Part shown: one piece after another, positions 8,159 through 18,122 of the stretch
How the letters are laid out: every line of letters starts with the position of its first letter
How positions within the stretch are numbered: the first letter of the stretch is position 1
DNA from: Paenarthrobacter nitroguajacolicus JCM 14115
Lineage (GTDB): Bacteria; Actinomycetota; Actinomycetes; Actinomycetales; Micrococcaceae
DNA: 37,409 bases
Assembly (NCBI GenBank): GCA_001313365.1
Contig: BBFS01000058.1
Span: forward strand, 1 to 37,409
Direction: 5' to 3'
Notes under the pieces: model-generated
The model's input: only the letters and a program-made list of their open reading frames with translations
What the model was told of the DNA's origin: nothing
Database searches by the model: none
Program-made: the position numbers and the translations under genes

Positions 8159-8196
8159 GTTCAGATCAGTGACTGCCAGGAAACTTGGATCTGAAC
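8159..8196. repeat. Inverted repeat upstream of the rep gene
   Basis: Perfect arms GTTCAGATC (8159-8167) and GATCTGAAC (8188-8196) with a 20-base spacer, about 70 bases upstream of the putative rep start. It could be a regulator or replication site. Confidence 0.4.
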
Positions 8197-8207
8197 GGAT
8201 ACTTAGT

Positions 8208-8232
8208 GAAGGCCCGCCAAGTGCGGGCCTTC
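8208..8232 (-). terminator. Hairpin terminator after the small minus-strand gene
   Basis: Arms GAAGGCCCGC/GCGGGCCTTC with a 5-base loop, directly after the stop codon at 8238. The stem is long and GC-rich; there is no clear T tract on the minus strand, so function rests on the stem and its position. Confidence 0.6.
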
Positions 8233-8237
8233 AACTT

Positions 8238-8443
8238 TTAACTCGCCTGTGCCATGGGCAATGTCTCCGGTAGTTGGGATCGGTCGAACCATGAAGGTAG
8301 GCCGTCGGGTTTCATTTCGGTCCGCAGATGAGCGATCAGTTGTTCCATGCTTCGCCGGTTGATACGCCCATGCGATCCGCGACGGAAAAGAAGAAGTCCT
8401 TATCCTCTTGCGGCACCAGCGTATTCAGCTGGACGTTGTCCAT
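8238..8443 (-). CDS. Small protein, possibly a ribbon-helix-helix regulator
   Basis: About 68 residues, from ATG at 8443 (or 8479). It begins MDNVQLNTLVPQEDKDFFFS, continues VADRMGVS, and after a break near 8363 (one A missing) reads RRSMEQLIAHLRTEMKPDG and ends LPMAQAS. A short strand plus two helices is compatible with a copy-control or RHH protein. It lies upstream of rep in the same direction with its own hairpin terminator. No specific family is claimed. Confidence 0.5.
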
Positions 8444-8549
8444 TGCCGTTCCGCGATGCCTTCGCCGTCTCGTAGCCATAGCTCGAAAATAGCCTTAAGA
8501 ATATGCATTACTCGGGATTCGGCCCGCGTGTCTTCCAAAGGAAGAACAT

Positions 8550-8877
8550 TTAACGCCCTCGTAAGAAATCCTTGAGTCCGTCCAGCAAGTGCTCCAGACG
8601 GTCCGCTCGCACGGTGAAGGTCACGGTACGCCCGCGCCGTTGCCCAGCGGGAACGTCGGCTTCAACCAGACCTGCATCTTCGAGTCCCTGGAGCGTCCGT
8701 CGCGCAGTGTTGGGGGTCGGTTCCGAGTTCACGGGCGAGGTCTGCCGCTCCGGTAGGACCGTGGATGGAGAGGTGGCGGAGTATCGCCCGGGAAAACATC
8801 GTCCCGAATGACTCAATGGCCATTTCTATGTCCCGGGGGCAGGGAGCTCGGGGGGGACGAATATAACGGGGGGGCAT
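8550..8877 (-). CDS. Winged-helix transcriptional regulator
   Basis: About 108 residues. FGTMFSRAILRHLSIHGPTG, AADLARELGTEP and NTARRTLQGLEDAGLVEADV form a winged helix of the ArsR/MarR type; PAGQRRGRTVTFTVRADRL is the wing, followed by a helical end LEHLLDGLKDFLRGR. One frame break near 8725. The start is ATG at 8877, or ATG at 8823 if the Pro/Arg-rich first residues are not translated. It may control the small gene or rep downstream, or the divergent transfer operon at 9195. Confidence 0.7.
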
Positions 8878-9194
8878 GCAGTCATTTTGTCACTTCCTCT
8901 GTTCGACTCCGGCGCGATAGCTGCAAGACTACATTTAATGTCGTTTTAGGGTAATGTCTTAACTGTTACACAGACAAGAGCACCAATGGCGAGTGACTGC
9001 TGACACAGACCCGGTGTTTGACAAGCATTTTCGACTGAACGCGTGGAAAATGGCCTGCTGGTCCAGGGATGGAATTTGTCAGGGCGGCTGGTAGCAATGG
9101 CAAAAAGTCCGAACCAGCTGGTAGTTGTGGACACGATGTTTTTTGGGGGAGTAGCAGTGACCGTGTGCGAGCGCCTTGCCGTTGAGGCCGGGCT
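8878..9194. other. Intergenic region between divergent operons
   Basis: About 317 bases between the minus-strand regulator and the plus-strand transfer operon. It should hold both promoters. I found no gene, no strong hairpin and no clear operator here. Confidence 0.5.
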
Positions 9195-10304
9195 GTGAGG
9201 AAGGGAAACGGCACTGCTGCCGCTGCTTTGGCCGTGGCAGCCTTCCTCTTCACCCCGGTACTCATCGTCGTGCTGTTCCTGGGGGGGGCCGGAGGGGCCA
9301 AGCCGCCGAGTCTTGTGGCGTCGCCGGGAGCGGTGTCTCCGTTGCCAGCGTGCCAGCCCAAGTCGCACCTTCTCGGGCAAGCAGCTGGAGAACGCTGCCG
9401 CCATCATGAAGGCTGCCAAGGACCTTGGATTGCCTGCGGCTGCACAGATACTTGGCGTACAGGCCGCTATTGGTGAATCCACTCTGAACGTAATCGACCA
9501 CGGAGACGCCGCGGGTCCTGATTCACGCGGTTTGTTCCAGCAACGCAACAACGGGGGGGCGTGGGGGGGCAGCTATTCAGACCGGATGGACCCTTACATC
9601 AGTGCAACCAACTTCTTCAAAACACTGAGCAACGTCGCCGGCTGGGACCAGCTGGAACCCAGCACAGCCATCCACAGGGTGCAGGGCAACGCGTGGAAAG
9701 CCACTACGCGCAGTTCCGTACCCCTGCCGCCGGGGGGGTAGTGAAGGCCCTCGGTGGCGAGGCCGCCGCCGGGTTGGATGCCAGCGGCGCGTGCCCGAGC
9801 GCTGGGGGGGGAACGGTCCTGGGGGGGGAGCTGTCCGGTGAGTGGGTCCACCCGTTGGCCGGGGGGGCTTCCATGACCAGCGGGTACGGCCCCCCCCGTG
9901 CCGCCCCCTGCCGGAACTGTGGGGGGGAGTCCTGGCGAACTTCCACTACGGAATCGACTTCGCGACGCCCGGCCACGCGGGAACCATTGTCGCGGTGACG
10001 GACATGAAAATCGTGAAGATCCGCCACCTTGACGGCACGTTCGGCAGTGGCGTGACCGGGCAGACGACGAACGGCGAACTCACCATCGGTTACTACCACA
10101 TGGAAGCCGGGTCCTTGAAGGTCAAGGAAGGCGACGTCGTGGCCGCCGGAACACCGCTGGGCACCGAGGGAGCCACCGGCAATGTGACCGGCCGTCACCT
10201 ACACATGGAGTTCTTCCCCGGTGCCCTGCCCAACCCCCATGGTCCCGGTCAACCAGACCACCGACCCAGCATCCATCTTCAAAGCACAGGGAGTGAACTT
10301 CTAA
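9195..10304 (+). CDS. Secreted cell-wall hydrolase: membrane anchor, transglycosylase-like part and M23 peptidase
   Basis: About 370 residues. One N-terminal membrane helix (AAALAVAAFLFTPVLIVVLF) anchors it. The middle part, AAAIMKAAKDLGLPAAAQ, ILGVQAAIGESTLN and DSRGLFQQRNNG, is lysozyme/transglycosylase-like with a Glu in AAIGEST. The C-terminal part is an M23 metallopeptidase: NFHYGIDFATPGHAGTIVAV (HxxxD), then EGDVVAAGTPLG and TGRHLHMEFF (HxH). Long G runs at 9282, 9554, 9733, 9865 and 9923 break the frame. GTG at 9195 is used as the start. It would open peptidoglycan for assembly of the conjugation channel, and it opens the transfer operon. Strongly supported for the M23 part. Confidence 0.82.
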
Positions 10305-10815
10305 TGCGCCCCCAAGAATCTGGGCCTCGTCCTGGCTGTGGCGGCTGTCGCCTCAGCGGCTGCACGTCACCGGCCGTGGACGTGGCACCTGACTCCGCCC
10401 GGACGAGCAGCACGGCCAGCGGCTCGGACTCGCACCCGGAAGCTCACGATGAGGATCATGGCGTTCCTGCGGTGACCTGGGGGGGGCCGGCCACGCATGC
10501 CGAGGTCAGGCGCTGGCCTCTGACCTGATGGGGGGGAAGTTCGCCCGCGCGGACGTGACGGAACGGGCGTGGTTCAACGCGCTCCAACCCCACATGAGTC
10601 CCGATTATCAGGAGTCCGCCCAGTACATCGACCCGGGCCGGATCCCGGTCCGGACGATCCTCTCTGACCCCCCCGTCCTGGTCAGGGAGAAGGGAAATCC
10701 AATGTCGGTCATGGCCGAGTTCGCCACGAATGACGGGCCCTGGGTGCTGTCACTGCACCGCACCGGGCAGGACGAACCCTGGCTGATAACGCGCATCGCT
10801 CCCAAAGCTTCCTAG
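10304..10815 (+). CDS. Putative transfer lipoprotein
   Basis: About 170 residues. The N-terminus (MRPKNLGLVLAVAAVA then LSGCTSPAV) is a lipoprotein signal with a lipobox Cys, after correcting a C5 run at 10308 and a missing C at 10350. The mature part includes FARADVTERAWFNALQPHMS, PGRIPVRTIL and GPWVLSLHRTGQDEPWLITR, an NTF2/VirB8-like pattern. The ATG shares a base with the upstream stop. Probably a cell-surface component of the conjugation machinery; the exact family was not identified. Confidence 0.6.
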
Positions 10816-10851
10816 CACCATCACTGATCCGATCAAGAAAGAGGTAGGTCC

Positions 10852-12208
10852 ATGGGTATAGAAAAAACACTGATCCAGCCGGAACCGGTGATCAGCGCCA
10901 TCATCAACGGTGACAACACCGGAATACTGAAAATCGACGGGGAAGAACACCCCCCCTACGAAGCACCCGACGTGGACGGTCTCCGGCAGGCCCTGATGAA
11001 GCGGGTCATCGGAGAAGCGGCCACCCTGGGCCGCCCGGTCCGCGTCACGTCCATGGACGATACCGGCGTGTCCTACCTCGTGGTCTCCCCCCCGACCGGG
11101 GGAAGTCGAGGAAGAACAAGAAGCAGCCGCTGGCCCTTCAGCCGCATCCGCTCCCGTGGATAAGCTGCCGTCGTGGTCGGAGGCCGAGGCCCGCACCAGC
11201 CCCTCACCGGCCCCCCCAACGACACCGACAACGGCAGCACCGGCACAGGATAGCCCGCCAGCCCCCCCTCCGGGAGGGCGTCGCGCCCTTCGCGAGGCCG
11301 GAACGTTCCTGGTTGCACCTACCGCTGTGGAACCGGCGAAGCAGGGCATTCGTGGCACGCTGAACAGCTGGGGATTCTCCCTACCGCCGTCAGCGGATGA
11401 ACTGAGCGAACGCGAAGACATCCACCAGGTGTCCCGCCACTTCACCGGCACCCGCACCATCGCGGTGGTCAACCAGAAGGGCGGCTCCAACAAAACCCCC
11501 CCGACCGTCGCGGCCCTGTGCGCGGCATTTGGCCGTCACGGTGCAAGCGTCCTGGGCTGGGACAACAACCCGACGACAGGAACCCTGGGGGTGGCGCACC
11601 CAGCAGGGGGGGACCACGCACGGTCCGCCCTGGATGTCATCGCCAGCTCCGAGGCACTGCTTTCACTCACCGCGCAGTCCGCGGACATCAACGCCTTCGT
11701 TCACCACCAGAGCACGGACAAGTACGACGTGCTGCGTTCTGACCAGGACATCGACGGCACCCATGAAGTCAGCGCCGAAGAAGTGGACATCCTGCACAAG
11801 GTGGCCGCGAAGTACTACCGGCTGATCCTGATGGATTCCGGGAACAACCACCGCAGCGCCGAATGGAACCGGATGATCGACCACGCGGACCAGCTCGTGG
11901 TTCCCACCACCACCATGGAGGACCGGGTGGAAGCCGCACTGCTGACGTTGCAGGGTCTGGACCGACGGAACGAACGAACGGCCGCGCTGGCCGCCAACGC
12001 CGTCGTGGTGGTGTCGGAGTGGCAGCCCAACCAAGGCAGCATCTCGCAGAAAATTGCTGACGATTTCCGCCCCTACGTCCGGGACGTCGTCATCGTCCCG
12101 TTTGATCAGGCCTTGAAGTCCGGACAGATCCGTTATGGGGGGGCTCTTCAACCGGCAACACGCCGGGCCTGGCTCCGCGCGGCAGCAGCGGTGGCTCGCG
12201 GGCTATGA
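10852..12208 (+). CDS. ParA/MinD-like ATPase of the transfer operon, atypical P-loop
   Basis: About 450 residues. The N-terminal 100 residues form a separate domain (PVISAIINGDNTGILKIDG, then PYEAPDVDGLRQALMKRVIG), followed by a Pro/Ala-rich linker, and the ATPase domain starts near GTRTIAVVNQKGGSNKTP. The P-loop is KGGSNKT, with Asn where ParA has Gly, and the A' motif is VLGWDNNPTTGTLG in place of DxDPQ. Later motifs, YYRLILMDSGNNHRSAEWNR and ADQLVVPTTTMEDRVEAAL, fit the fold. The start has AAAGAGG upstream. Such ATPases in transfer operons may position the secretion apparatus. Frame breaks occur at 11093 and at other C/G runs. Confidence 0.75.
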
Positions 12209-12721
12209 ATATGACCGAGAACGTCAGCCCCCTGGGTGGCCGCTGCCCAGAGCATCGCGGCGGACGTACAGTCCTCGGTCCCGGACGACACTGATTCCCC
12301 CGAGGCGCCGGCGCAGGGTATCGGTTTCGTCGCTGCCCACGGCGGGGGGGCTGGTGCCACCGCGTGGGCAGCCATCTTGGACGGCGCTGACCACGGGCAG
12401 GTGATGCCGCACGTGGGCGTTTCTGTTGTCCTGGTTGCCCGTGCCAGTCTGCACGGAATCGAGGCCGCCAAGCGCCGTCGCAGCCCATGGCCAGCACGCC
12501 TTCGACGCCGTTCTGATCGTCCCTGCCGTGCCGGGACGGGCACCGCGGATGATCCAGAACGAACTCAAAGTCCTGGCCGGCGCCGTGCCTCTGATACCTG
12601 TCCCGTGGGTGTCAGGGCTGCTGATCAAGCGCTCTGGCTGGCTGATTTCACTGATGTACCGGCGAAGGACCTGGCAAGGGTCCGGGCCGCGCTTTCCACG
12701 ATCAAAGGAGAAACGAAATGA
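12205..12721 (+). CDS. Conserved transfer-operon protein of unknown function
   Basis: About 170 residues, reconstructed over two breaks. Visible segments are AAAQSIAADVQSSVPDDTD, GIGFVAAHGGAGATAWAAIL, VGVSVVLVARASLHGIEAA, HAFDAVLIVPAVPGRAPRM and DVPAKDLARVRAALSTIK. A HGGAGAT loop followed by hydrophobic strands suggests a degenerate P-loop fold related to the preceding ATPase. It overlaps that gene by ATGA and the next by ATGA, so it belongs to the operon. The function is not known to me. Confidence 0.6.
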
Positions 12722-12984
12722 CCTTGACCAAACTCACCGACGTCGCCATGGCCGCCAAGCCCTTGCCGCAGGAGGTCCAGGACGGTTTGGACACCGTGAT
12801 CCTGTGGGCGCAGATTATCGGTGGGTCCCTTGCCACCTTGGGCCTGATGATCCTCTTCATCGGTCTCTTCTTCGCCCACCGCAACGGCCGGGGCGAAGAG
12901 TTCATGTCCAAGGCCGGATGGTGGCTGACCGGGGCGATTGGACTCGGGCTCTCGGGCATCTTGGCAACGCTCTTCGTCAGCTAA
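12718..12984 (+). CDS. VirB2/TrbC-like pilin-type membrane protein
   Basis: 88 residues in an intact frame with two membrane helices: TVILWAQIIGGSLATLGLMI running into LFIGLFFA, and GWWLTGAIGLGLSGILATLF. A short loop of about 18 charged residues (HRNGRGEEFMSKA) lies between them. Size and topology fit the VirB2/TrbC pilin family. It overlaps the preceding gene by ATGA and is followed 9 bases later by the next. The exact role is inferred from topology and operon position. Confidence 0.6.
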   Translation: MTLTKLTDVAMAAKPLPQEVQDGLDTVILWAQIIGGSLATLGLMILFIGLFFAHRNGRGEEFMSKAGWWLTGAIGLGLSGILATLFVS

Positions 12985-12993
12985 GGAAGAACT

Positions 12994-13706
12994 ATGAGCC
13001 AAGTACAGAAACCCCCAGACCCTCCGGGGGGGCAAAGCCGCCTGGTGGGCAGCCATCGCCGTGGTGTTCATCGTCGCTGTCCTGGCGTTCCTCATCCTCA
13101 CCAAACCCGCACCGCAGAACGTCCCCCAAACAGGGGGGGACACCACCACCAAACCCACGGACGGCTGCAACGTGCCCGCAGGAGACACCTCCTCCAAACC
13201 CGCCATGCCCAGCGACCTGCGCTGGGAAGCCGACAAAGGCTGGACCTGGCCCGTCTCAGACACGTACGGCCCCCACCCGGACAAAAGACGGCTACGGCGT
13301 CTGCTTCGCCCGCTCACCCCCTAGGAGCAGCACTGACCGCCGTTTCCATGAACAGTTCTGCGAACGTTAAAGACGCTCGTGGGGGCGGGGGGGAAAACTA
13401 CCTTGTGGACTCGAAGGGGGGGAAGGACGTTCTTCTAGGAAAAACTCCACAAGGTCCAGCTGCCACGACTCCAGTCCCTTTTGCTGGTTCATAGTGGACA
13501 GCTTCAACCCGGATGAGGCGTCAATAACGCTCGTCGTAGCTACAGCTGCAAGTACTTCAGGCTATGCCGGCCTTCCCCCCCTCACGCTCCAATGGGTGGA
13601 CGGGGATTGGAAGGTCAAGGTTCTGGATGACGGCTCGACCTTCGTTGGGCAGGCGCCCGTTCCTGTGAAGGGCGGATTCGTGGAGTGGGTTGGTTCAGAT
13701 GGCTGA
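12994..13706 (+). CDS. Membrane-anchored transfer protein, extracellular domain unknown
   Basis: About 230 residues after correcting breaks at 13028, 13283, 13320 and 13390. One N-terminal helix (IAVVFIVAVLAFLILT) is followed by a Thr/Pro-rich linker, then SDLRWEADKGWTWPVSDTYG, DGYGVCFARSPLGAALTA and NPDEASITLVVATAASTSGY. It ends VKGGFVEWVGSDG. The topology (short inside tail, long outside domain) fits an envelope component of a type IV secretion system of Gram-positive bacteria. Its stop overlaps the next start. Confidence 0.6.
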
Positions 13707-15040
13707 TTGCGGACCTCTTGCGGGCCCTGCCTGCATTGCCGCCAATGTCATCGGGGGGGAGTTCAGGACGCGACGAAAGGGGGCCGTGAATTCTGCCGTT
13801 GATTCCGGTGCCAACAGCCTCGGAGAAGCGATGATGGGGGGGGCCTGGGACTCGATCATGAAAGGCTTCCTCACCTCCTGCTGGACGCCGGAATGATGGT
13901 CAGCCTGGAAGGTGAGTCCATGACGTGGCTGACCGACCAGCTGCGGGTCATCAGCATCTTCATGGCAACCTTGGGCATCATGATCGCCTGCGTGTGGACG
14001 ATGGTCCACGCCCGGGGGGGAGACAAGGCAGTAAAGGCCACCAAATCCCTGTTCATGGTCTTCCTGGTGACGACAGCGGGAACGCTTTTGATGCAGGTCG
14101 CCATCCCGGCCGCGGACGCCTTCTCCGACTACATCCTCGATGAGGCCGGCGTGACCGTGCAGGGCTATGAACAACTCGGCCCGGTCGCCGGTGCGGTGAA
14201 CAGTATCGGCCTGGCCTGGCCATTGTGGCCGGGATCTTTGGAGTGATCGCCACGCTGTTGCAGTGGGTCATCATGATCATCCGCGCAACGGTCCTGCCTT
14301 TGCTGATCGCTATCTGCCTGTCGCTGCCGCTGCGGCCATGATCCGCGGTGCTGAGGAAACCTTCGCAAAGGTCACCATGTGGCTCATCGCATTCCTTCTC
14401 TACAAACCGATCGCGGCAATTATCTACGCCTTTGCGTGGAAGTTGAAGTCCGGTGGTGACGGCATTGGAGGCGTCATCAACGGCATGCTGCTGCTGGTCC
14501 TGGCAGTGGCTGCACTCCCGGCGCTGATGAAGCTGCTCAGCCCTGCCACGGCTGCAATGGGATCAGCGGCCGGCGGAACCATGGCAATGGCGGCAGGAGC
14601 CGCGTCGTAACCGCAGGTGTCGCAGCCGGCGCTGCCGTCGCCACCGGCGGTGCCAGCGCAGGAGCAAAGCCGGCGCAGGGATGGCCGGAACAGCCGGACC
14701 TGCCGGGGCACCCACAGCCCAAGGAACCACGTCCATGTCCGCACCCGAAAGCTCCAGTGGCCCGGCACCAGGAGGTGCCCCCCGGCGGGCCCCCCCTCAA
14801 ATTCCGGTAGCTCCTCCGGCCCGGGTGGTTCAACTGCCCCCCCGGGTGGCTCTGGACGCACGGACAGCAGCGGTACCGGATCCGGTGGTACTTCAACAGG
14901 TGGATCCGGCACGGGTGGAGCAGTCGCTAGGGGGAGCATCCGGCGGCGGCGCCGGGTTGCAGGCCGCGACCCAATCCCTGGGCGGATCCGTCGCGCAGGG
15001 CGCAAAGAACACTGACGGAAAGGACGTGCTCGGATCATGA
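13699..15040 (+). CDS. TrbL/VirB6-like polytopic channel protein
   Basis: About 430 residues. At least five membrane helices are visible, among them VISIFMATLGIMIACVWTMV, SLFMVFLVTTAGTLLMQVAI, VIMIIRATVLPLLIAICLSL, MWLIAFLLYKPIAAIIYAFA and GMLLLVLAVAALPALMKLL. The C-terminal third is a Gly/Ser/Ala/Pro-rich tail, typical of TrbL proteins of actinobacterial transfer systems. The frame breaks at 13754, 13837, 14220, 14335 and in the tail. The stop overlaps the ATG of the SCO6880-like gene. It should form the inner part of the DNA-transfer channel. Confidence 0.75.
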
Positions 15041-16564
15041 GCGAGAACGCTGCACAGGAAAAATTCGGCAACTGGCTCCAGCCCGCCTCTCCTGGCCTCT
15101 TCGGCCTGAGCCTGGGCGGGGTCGTCATCTCGCCGCCGGTCTGGTCTTCGGACTGCTGGCCTGATGCGGGGGGGCCTGTTCCTTCTGGCGCTGGCCGTTC
15201 TTCTGATCACGGCACTGACTGTCCTGCTGGGCCTGGTGAAGTTCGGCGGCCGCACAGTCCTCGGCAGGGTAACTGATGCTCTGTCGCTGGCGTCCCGGAA
15301 GTCCACCGGTTCCGCGTTCTACGTCACCGGGGCCTGTCCACACTGCCACCGGAAGATGCCGAGCGTCTGCCCGGTGCGCTCCTGGATGTGGAGACGATTT
15401 CCGGCACTGATGGTCTCGGCCGGCCGTACTCGTTGCTGCACCATAAGGCAGTCCGTCAGCTGGCGGCCGTGTTCGGCTGCTCACCCGACGGAGCCGCCAT
15501 GCAGGAACAATCCGTCGTCAACGCCCAGGTCGCCAACTTTGGAGGCTGGGTCTCCTCACTCAGCGTCGAAGATGGCCTGACCGGGGGGGCGACGATCGTT
15601 GTTGATTCCGCATCCGAATCCTCCGCCGCGACGTGCGCAGCCATCCGGGATGACGTTGCACCGAACGCCCCCCTCGTTCGCGAGGGAAGTCCTTGACCAT
15701 GCTGTGGGGGGGACCCTCCCGGCACGCTCGGCCGTGATGAACGTGTACGCCACGATGGTCTGGGACGCCCCCGCACTCGGGGGGGCAACGGAGAAGGACG
15801 TGTCCGCCGCCGTAGCCGAGGTTGCCGCCCGCCTTCCCGGCCAAACGCAGATGCTCGCGGCCGCGGGGGGGCCGGGTCACCAACGCCCCCCCTCGTGGAG
15901 GAGGATCTGGCGCATGTCGCGCAGCTGTCCTATCAACCGATGCGGGACCAGGAAATGGCCTTGGATGCCCTACACGGCCGCCGCGCTGTCCAGGACTGGG
16001 AACACGCCGGTCCCGGCTTCTTCGATGACTCCCAGGGCCGTGTGGTGTTCCACGACGGGGGGGTTGCGTCCATGACGCTGATGATGACTGTGCCCCCGGG
16101 TGCGCACATCACCTCGCGCAGCTTCGACCGGGTGTTCGGTCCGAACGCGAAGTTCCTCCGTAAACGCGTGGCGTTGTTCTACCGGCCGGTCGATCCTGGC
16201 ACGGGCGCAGGACCGTGGACCGCCTGGTGAAAACCGCGGACTGGAAGATGAGCACCCGCAAGGGCCGGCCGACGTCCTTTGACCGGGCCACCAAAGCAGT
16301 GGCGGAAAAGACCGAAGAAGAGCTGGCGCAGGGTGCGCGGCTGTCGCTGTTTTCGATGATGGTCACCGTCACCTTCGCCCCCCCGGATGAGAAGTCCTAC
16401 CGGGACGCCCTGAACCAGGTGAAGTCGATCATGAACCAGCTCATCATGCCGTACCGGTTCGTGGAGCACGCCGGGTCGGCAGCGTTCCACACCACGTTGC
16501 CGTTCGGGATTCTCCCGTGGAAGTACAGCAGCACCCCCCGCTCTGGATGGAAGGTGTCCTCTGA
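15037..16564 (+). CDS. SCO6880-like type IV secretion protein
   Basis: About 500 residues. It begins MSENAAQEKFGNWLQPASPG, has two closely spaced membrane helices (the second is LFLLALAVLLITALTVLLGL), then a large soluble part: ETISGTDGLGRPYSLLHHKA, SSLSVEDGLTGATIVVDSAS and SFDRVFGPNAKFLRKRVALF. It ends LPFGILPWKYS...LWMEGVL. This matches the layout of SCO6880-family proteins, which stand in for VirB3 plus the VirB4 N-terminus in actinobacteria. It directly precedes the VirB4-like ATPase with TGATG overlap. At least eight frame breaks, nearly all at G7/C7 runs. Confidence 0.72.
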
Positions 16565-18122
16565 TGAAAGACAGCACTGCCGGCAAACCCAGCAACGGTA
16601 AAGCCATCATGGCCAAAAGGCTGCTCGCGGAGAAAATGCGGCACATCAAAACCTCCAAGGGCTTCACCGGTTTGGGCGGCGGACGTTGGGGGGGCAAAAT
16701 GCCCCGGCCGCCGCAGTGGTACTCCTCCTCGACGCAGCTCTGCGGGATCTACCCGTTCTCGGCCGGCACCTCCCGGCCAAACACCGGCACCCCCCCGCTG
16801 GGCCGGGACATGAACGTCGATACCGCCGTGTGCGGGGACATGAAGACCTGGTACGACGCGGGCCTGATCTCTTCTTCCTCGATGATGCTGTTCGGCCTGA
16901 ACGGCAACGGTAAATCCTCGGTCGCGCAGCGGTTCATCTACTCCATGGCCGCGCGCGGCATCATTCCGATGGTTTTCGACCCGCTCAAGGACGAGTACGG
17001 CGAGATGGTCGAAGCAATGGGTGGCAGGGTCCTGCGCGTTGGACCCCGAGGCCGGGACAAGATCAACCTGCTGCACCTCGGTGCCCTGGGGGGAGGCAGC
17101 CGCCAAGATCGGCGGCACCACCGGGGAGGACATGCGCCGCCAGGCGGTCAGCCAGGCCGTGGACATGGTCGCCCTCGTCGTGCAGATCAACCGCGGCAGC
17201 CCGCTCTCCGACAGCGAAGACGCGGTCCTGGCACTGATGGTCCGCTCCGTCATCTCCCGGGTCAGACATGCCTCGATGCATGACCTGGTGGACGCGTTCC
17301 TGGCACCGCCGCCGGAAGTCCTCTCCGCTGTGGCGTGCGATGACGCCAGCCAGTTCCTGACCGAGTACCGGGCGCTGCACCTGTCCGTGCTGGCTCTGCT
17401 GTCCGGTGAGATGGGTGCCCTGATCGGCGGCAGCGAATCCATGAGTATTCCCGTAGAACCCCCGGCGGCTTCTGCTTCGATACCTCCTCCATCCCGGCGT
17501 CGAACACGAAACTGCTCTCCGCTGCGATGCTGGCAACCTGGAACATCGGCTTCTCCGCCATCGACGCCCACTGGGAACTGTCCCGGCACGACCCGGAAGT
17601 TCACTGGGGCGGCTACCTCGCCGTGCAGGACGAATTCTGGTACCCCATGCGGGCGTGTGAAGGCATCATCGACCGGGCCGACCGGATCGGACGGACCAAC
17701 CGCGGCCTGGGTGTCAGCGAACTGAAAATCACCCACAGCCCCCCCAAAGACTTCCTCTCCCTGCCCAACGCCAAAGACCGGGAAACCGCCAAGGCTTCGC
17801 CCAGCGCTGCGGTGTCCTGGGCCTGATGGCCCTGTCCCTGGATGACCTGCACGCCCTGTCCGCGGTCCAGCCGCTCAACGGCAAGGAGATCGCCACCGTG
17901 GCCGGCTTCAACACACCCCCCCCGGACTGGAAACCAAACATGAACGCCGACGGCACCCCCCCGCCCCCCCGCCGCCAGGCGCGGGCAAGATCCTGCTGAA
18001 GATCCCCCGGACGGGTCGGCCTTCCGGTACAGATGACACTGACCGCCATCGAGAAGGCCAAACACATCACGGACGAGCGCAGCAACCGCGTCGCGTTCCA
18101 AAACGAGATGGAGACCGTCTGA
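16564..18122 (+). CDS. VirB4-like transfer ATPase
   Basis: About 515 residues. MMLFGLNGNGKSSVAQRFIY holds the Walker A (GLNGNGKSS); MVFDPLKDEYGEMVEAMGG and WGGYLAVQDEFWYPMRACEG (Walker B-like acidic pair) follow, and later HSPKDFLSLPNAKDRETAKG and KIPGRVGLPVQMTLTAIEKA. This is the hexameric ATPase that powers substrate transport through the type IV system. Frame breaks fall at 16690, 17090, 17460, 17745, 17800 and 17960. It starts inside the stop of the SCO6880-like gene and ends in the start of the coupling protein gene. Confidence 0.8.

Noticed and set aside
8946..9551. Long minus-strand frame opposite the cell-wall hydrolase
   Set aside because: It is antisense to a gene with clear transglycosylase and M23 motifs; its composition is that of a shadow frame.
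16444..17736. 430-residue minus-strand frame opposite the VirB4-like gene
   Set aside because: The plus strand carries Walker motifs and operon overlaps; the minus frame has no motif and mirrors GC-rich codons.
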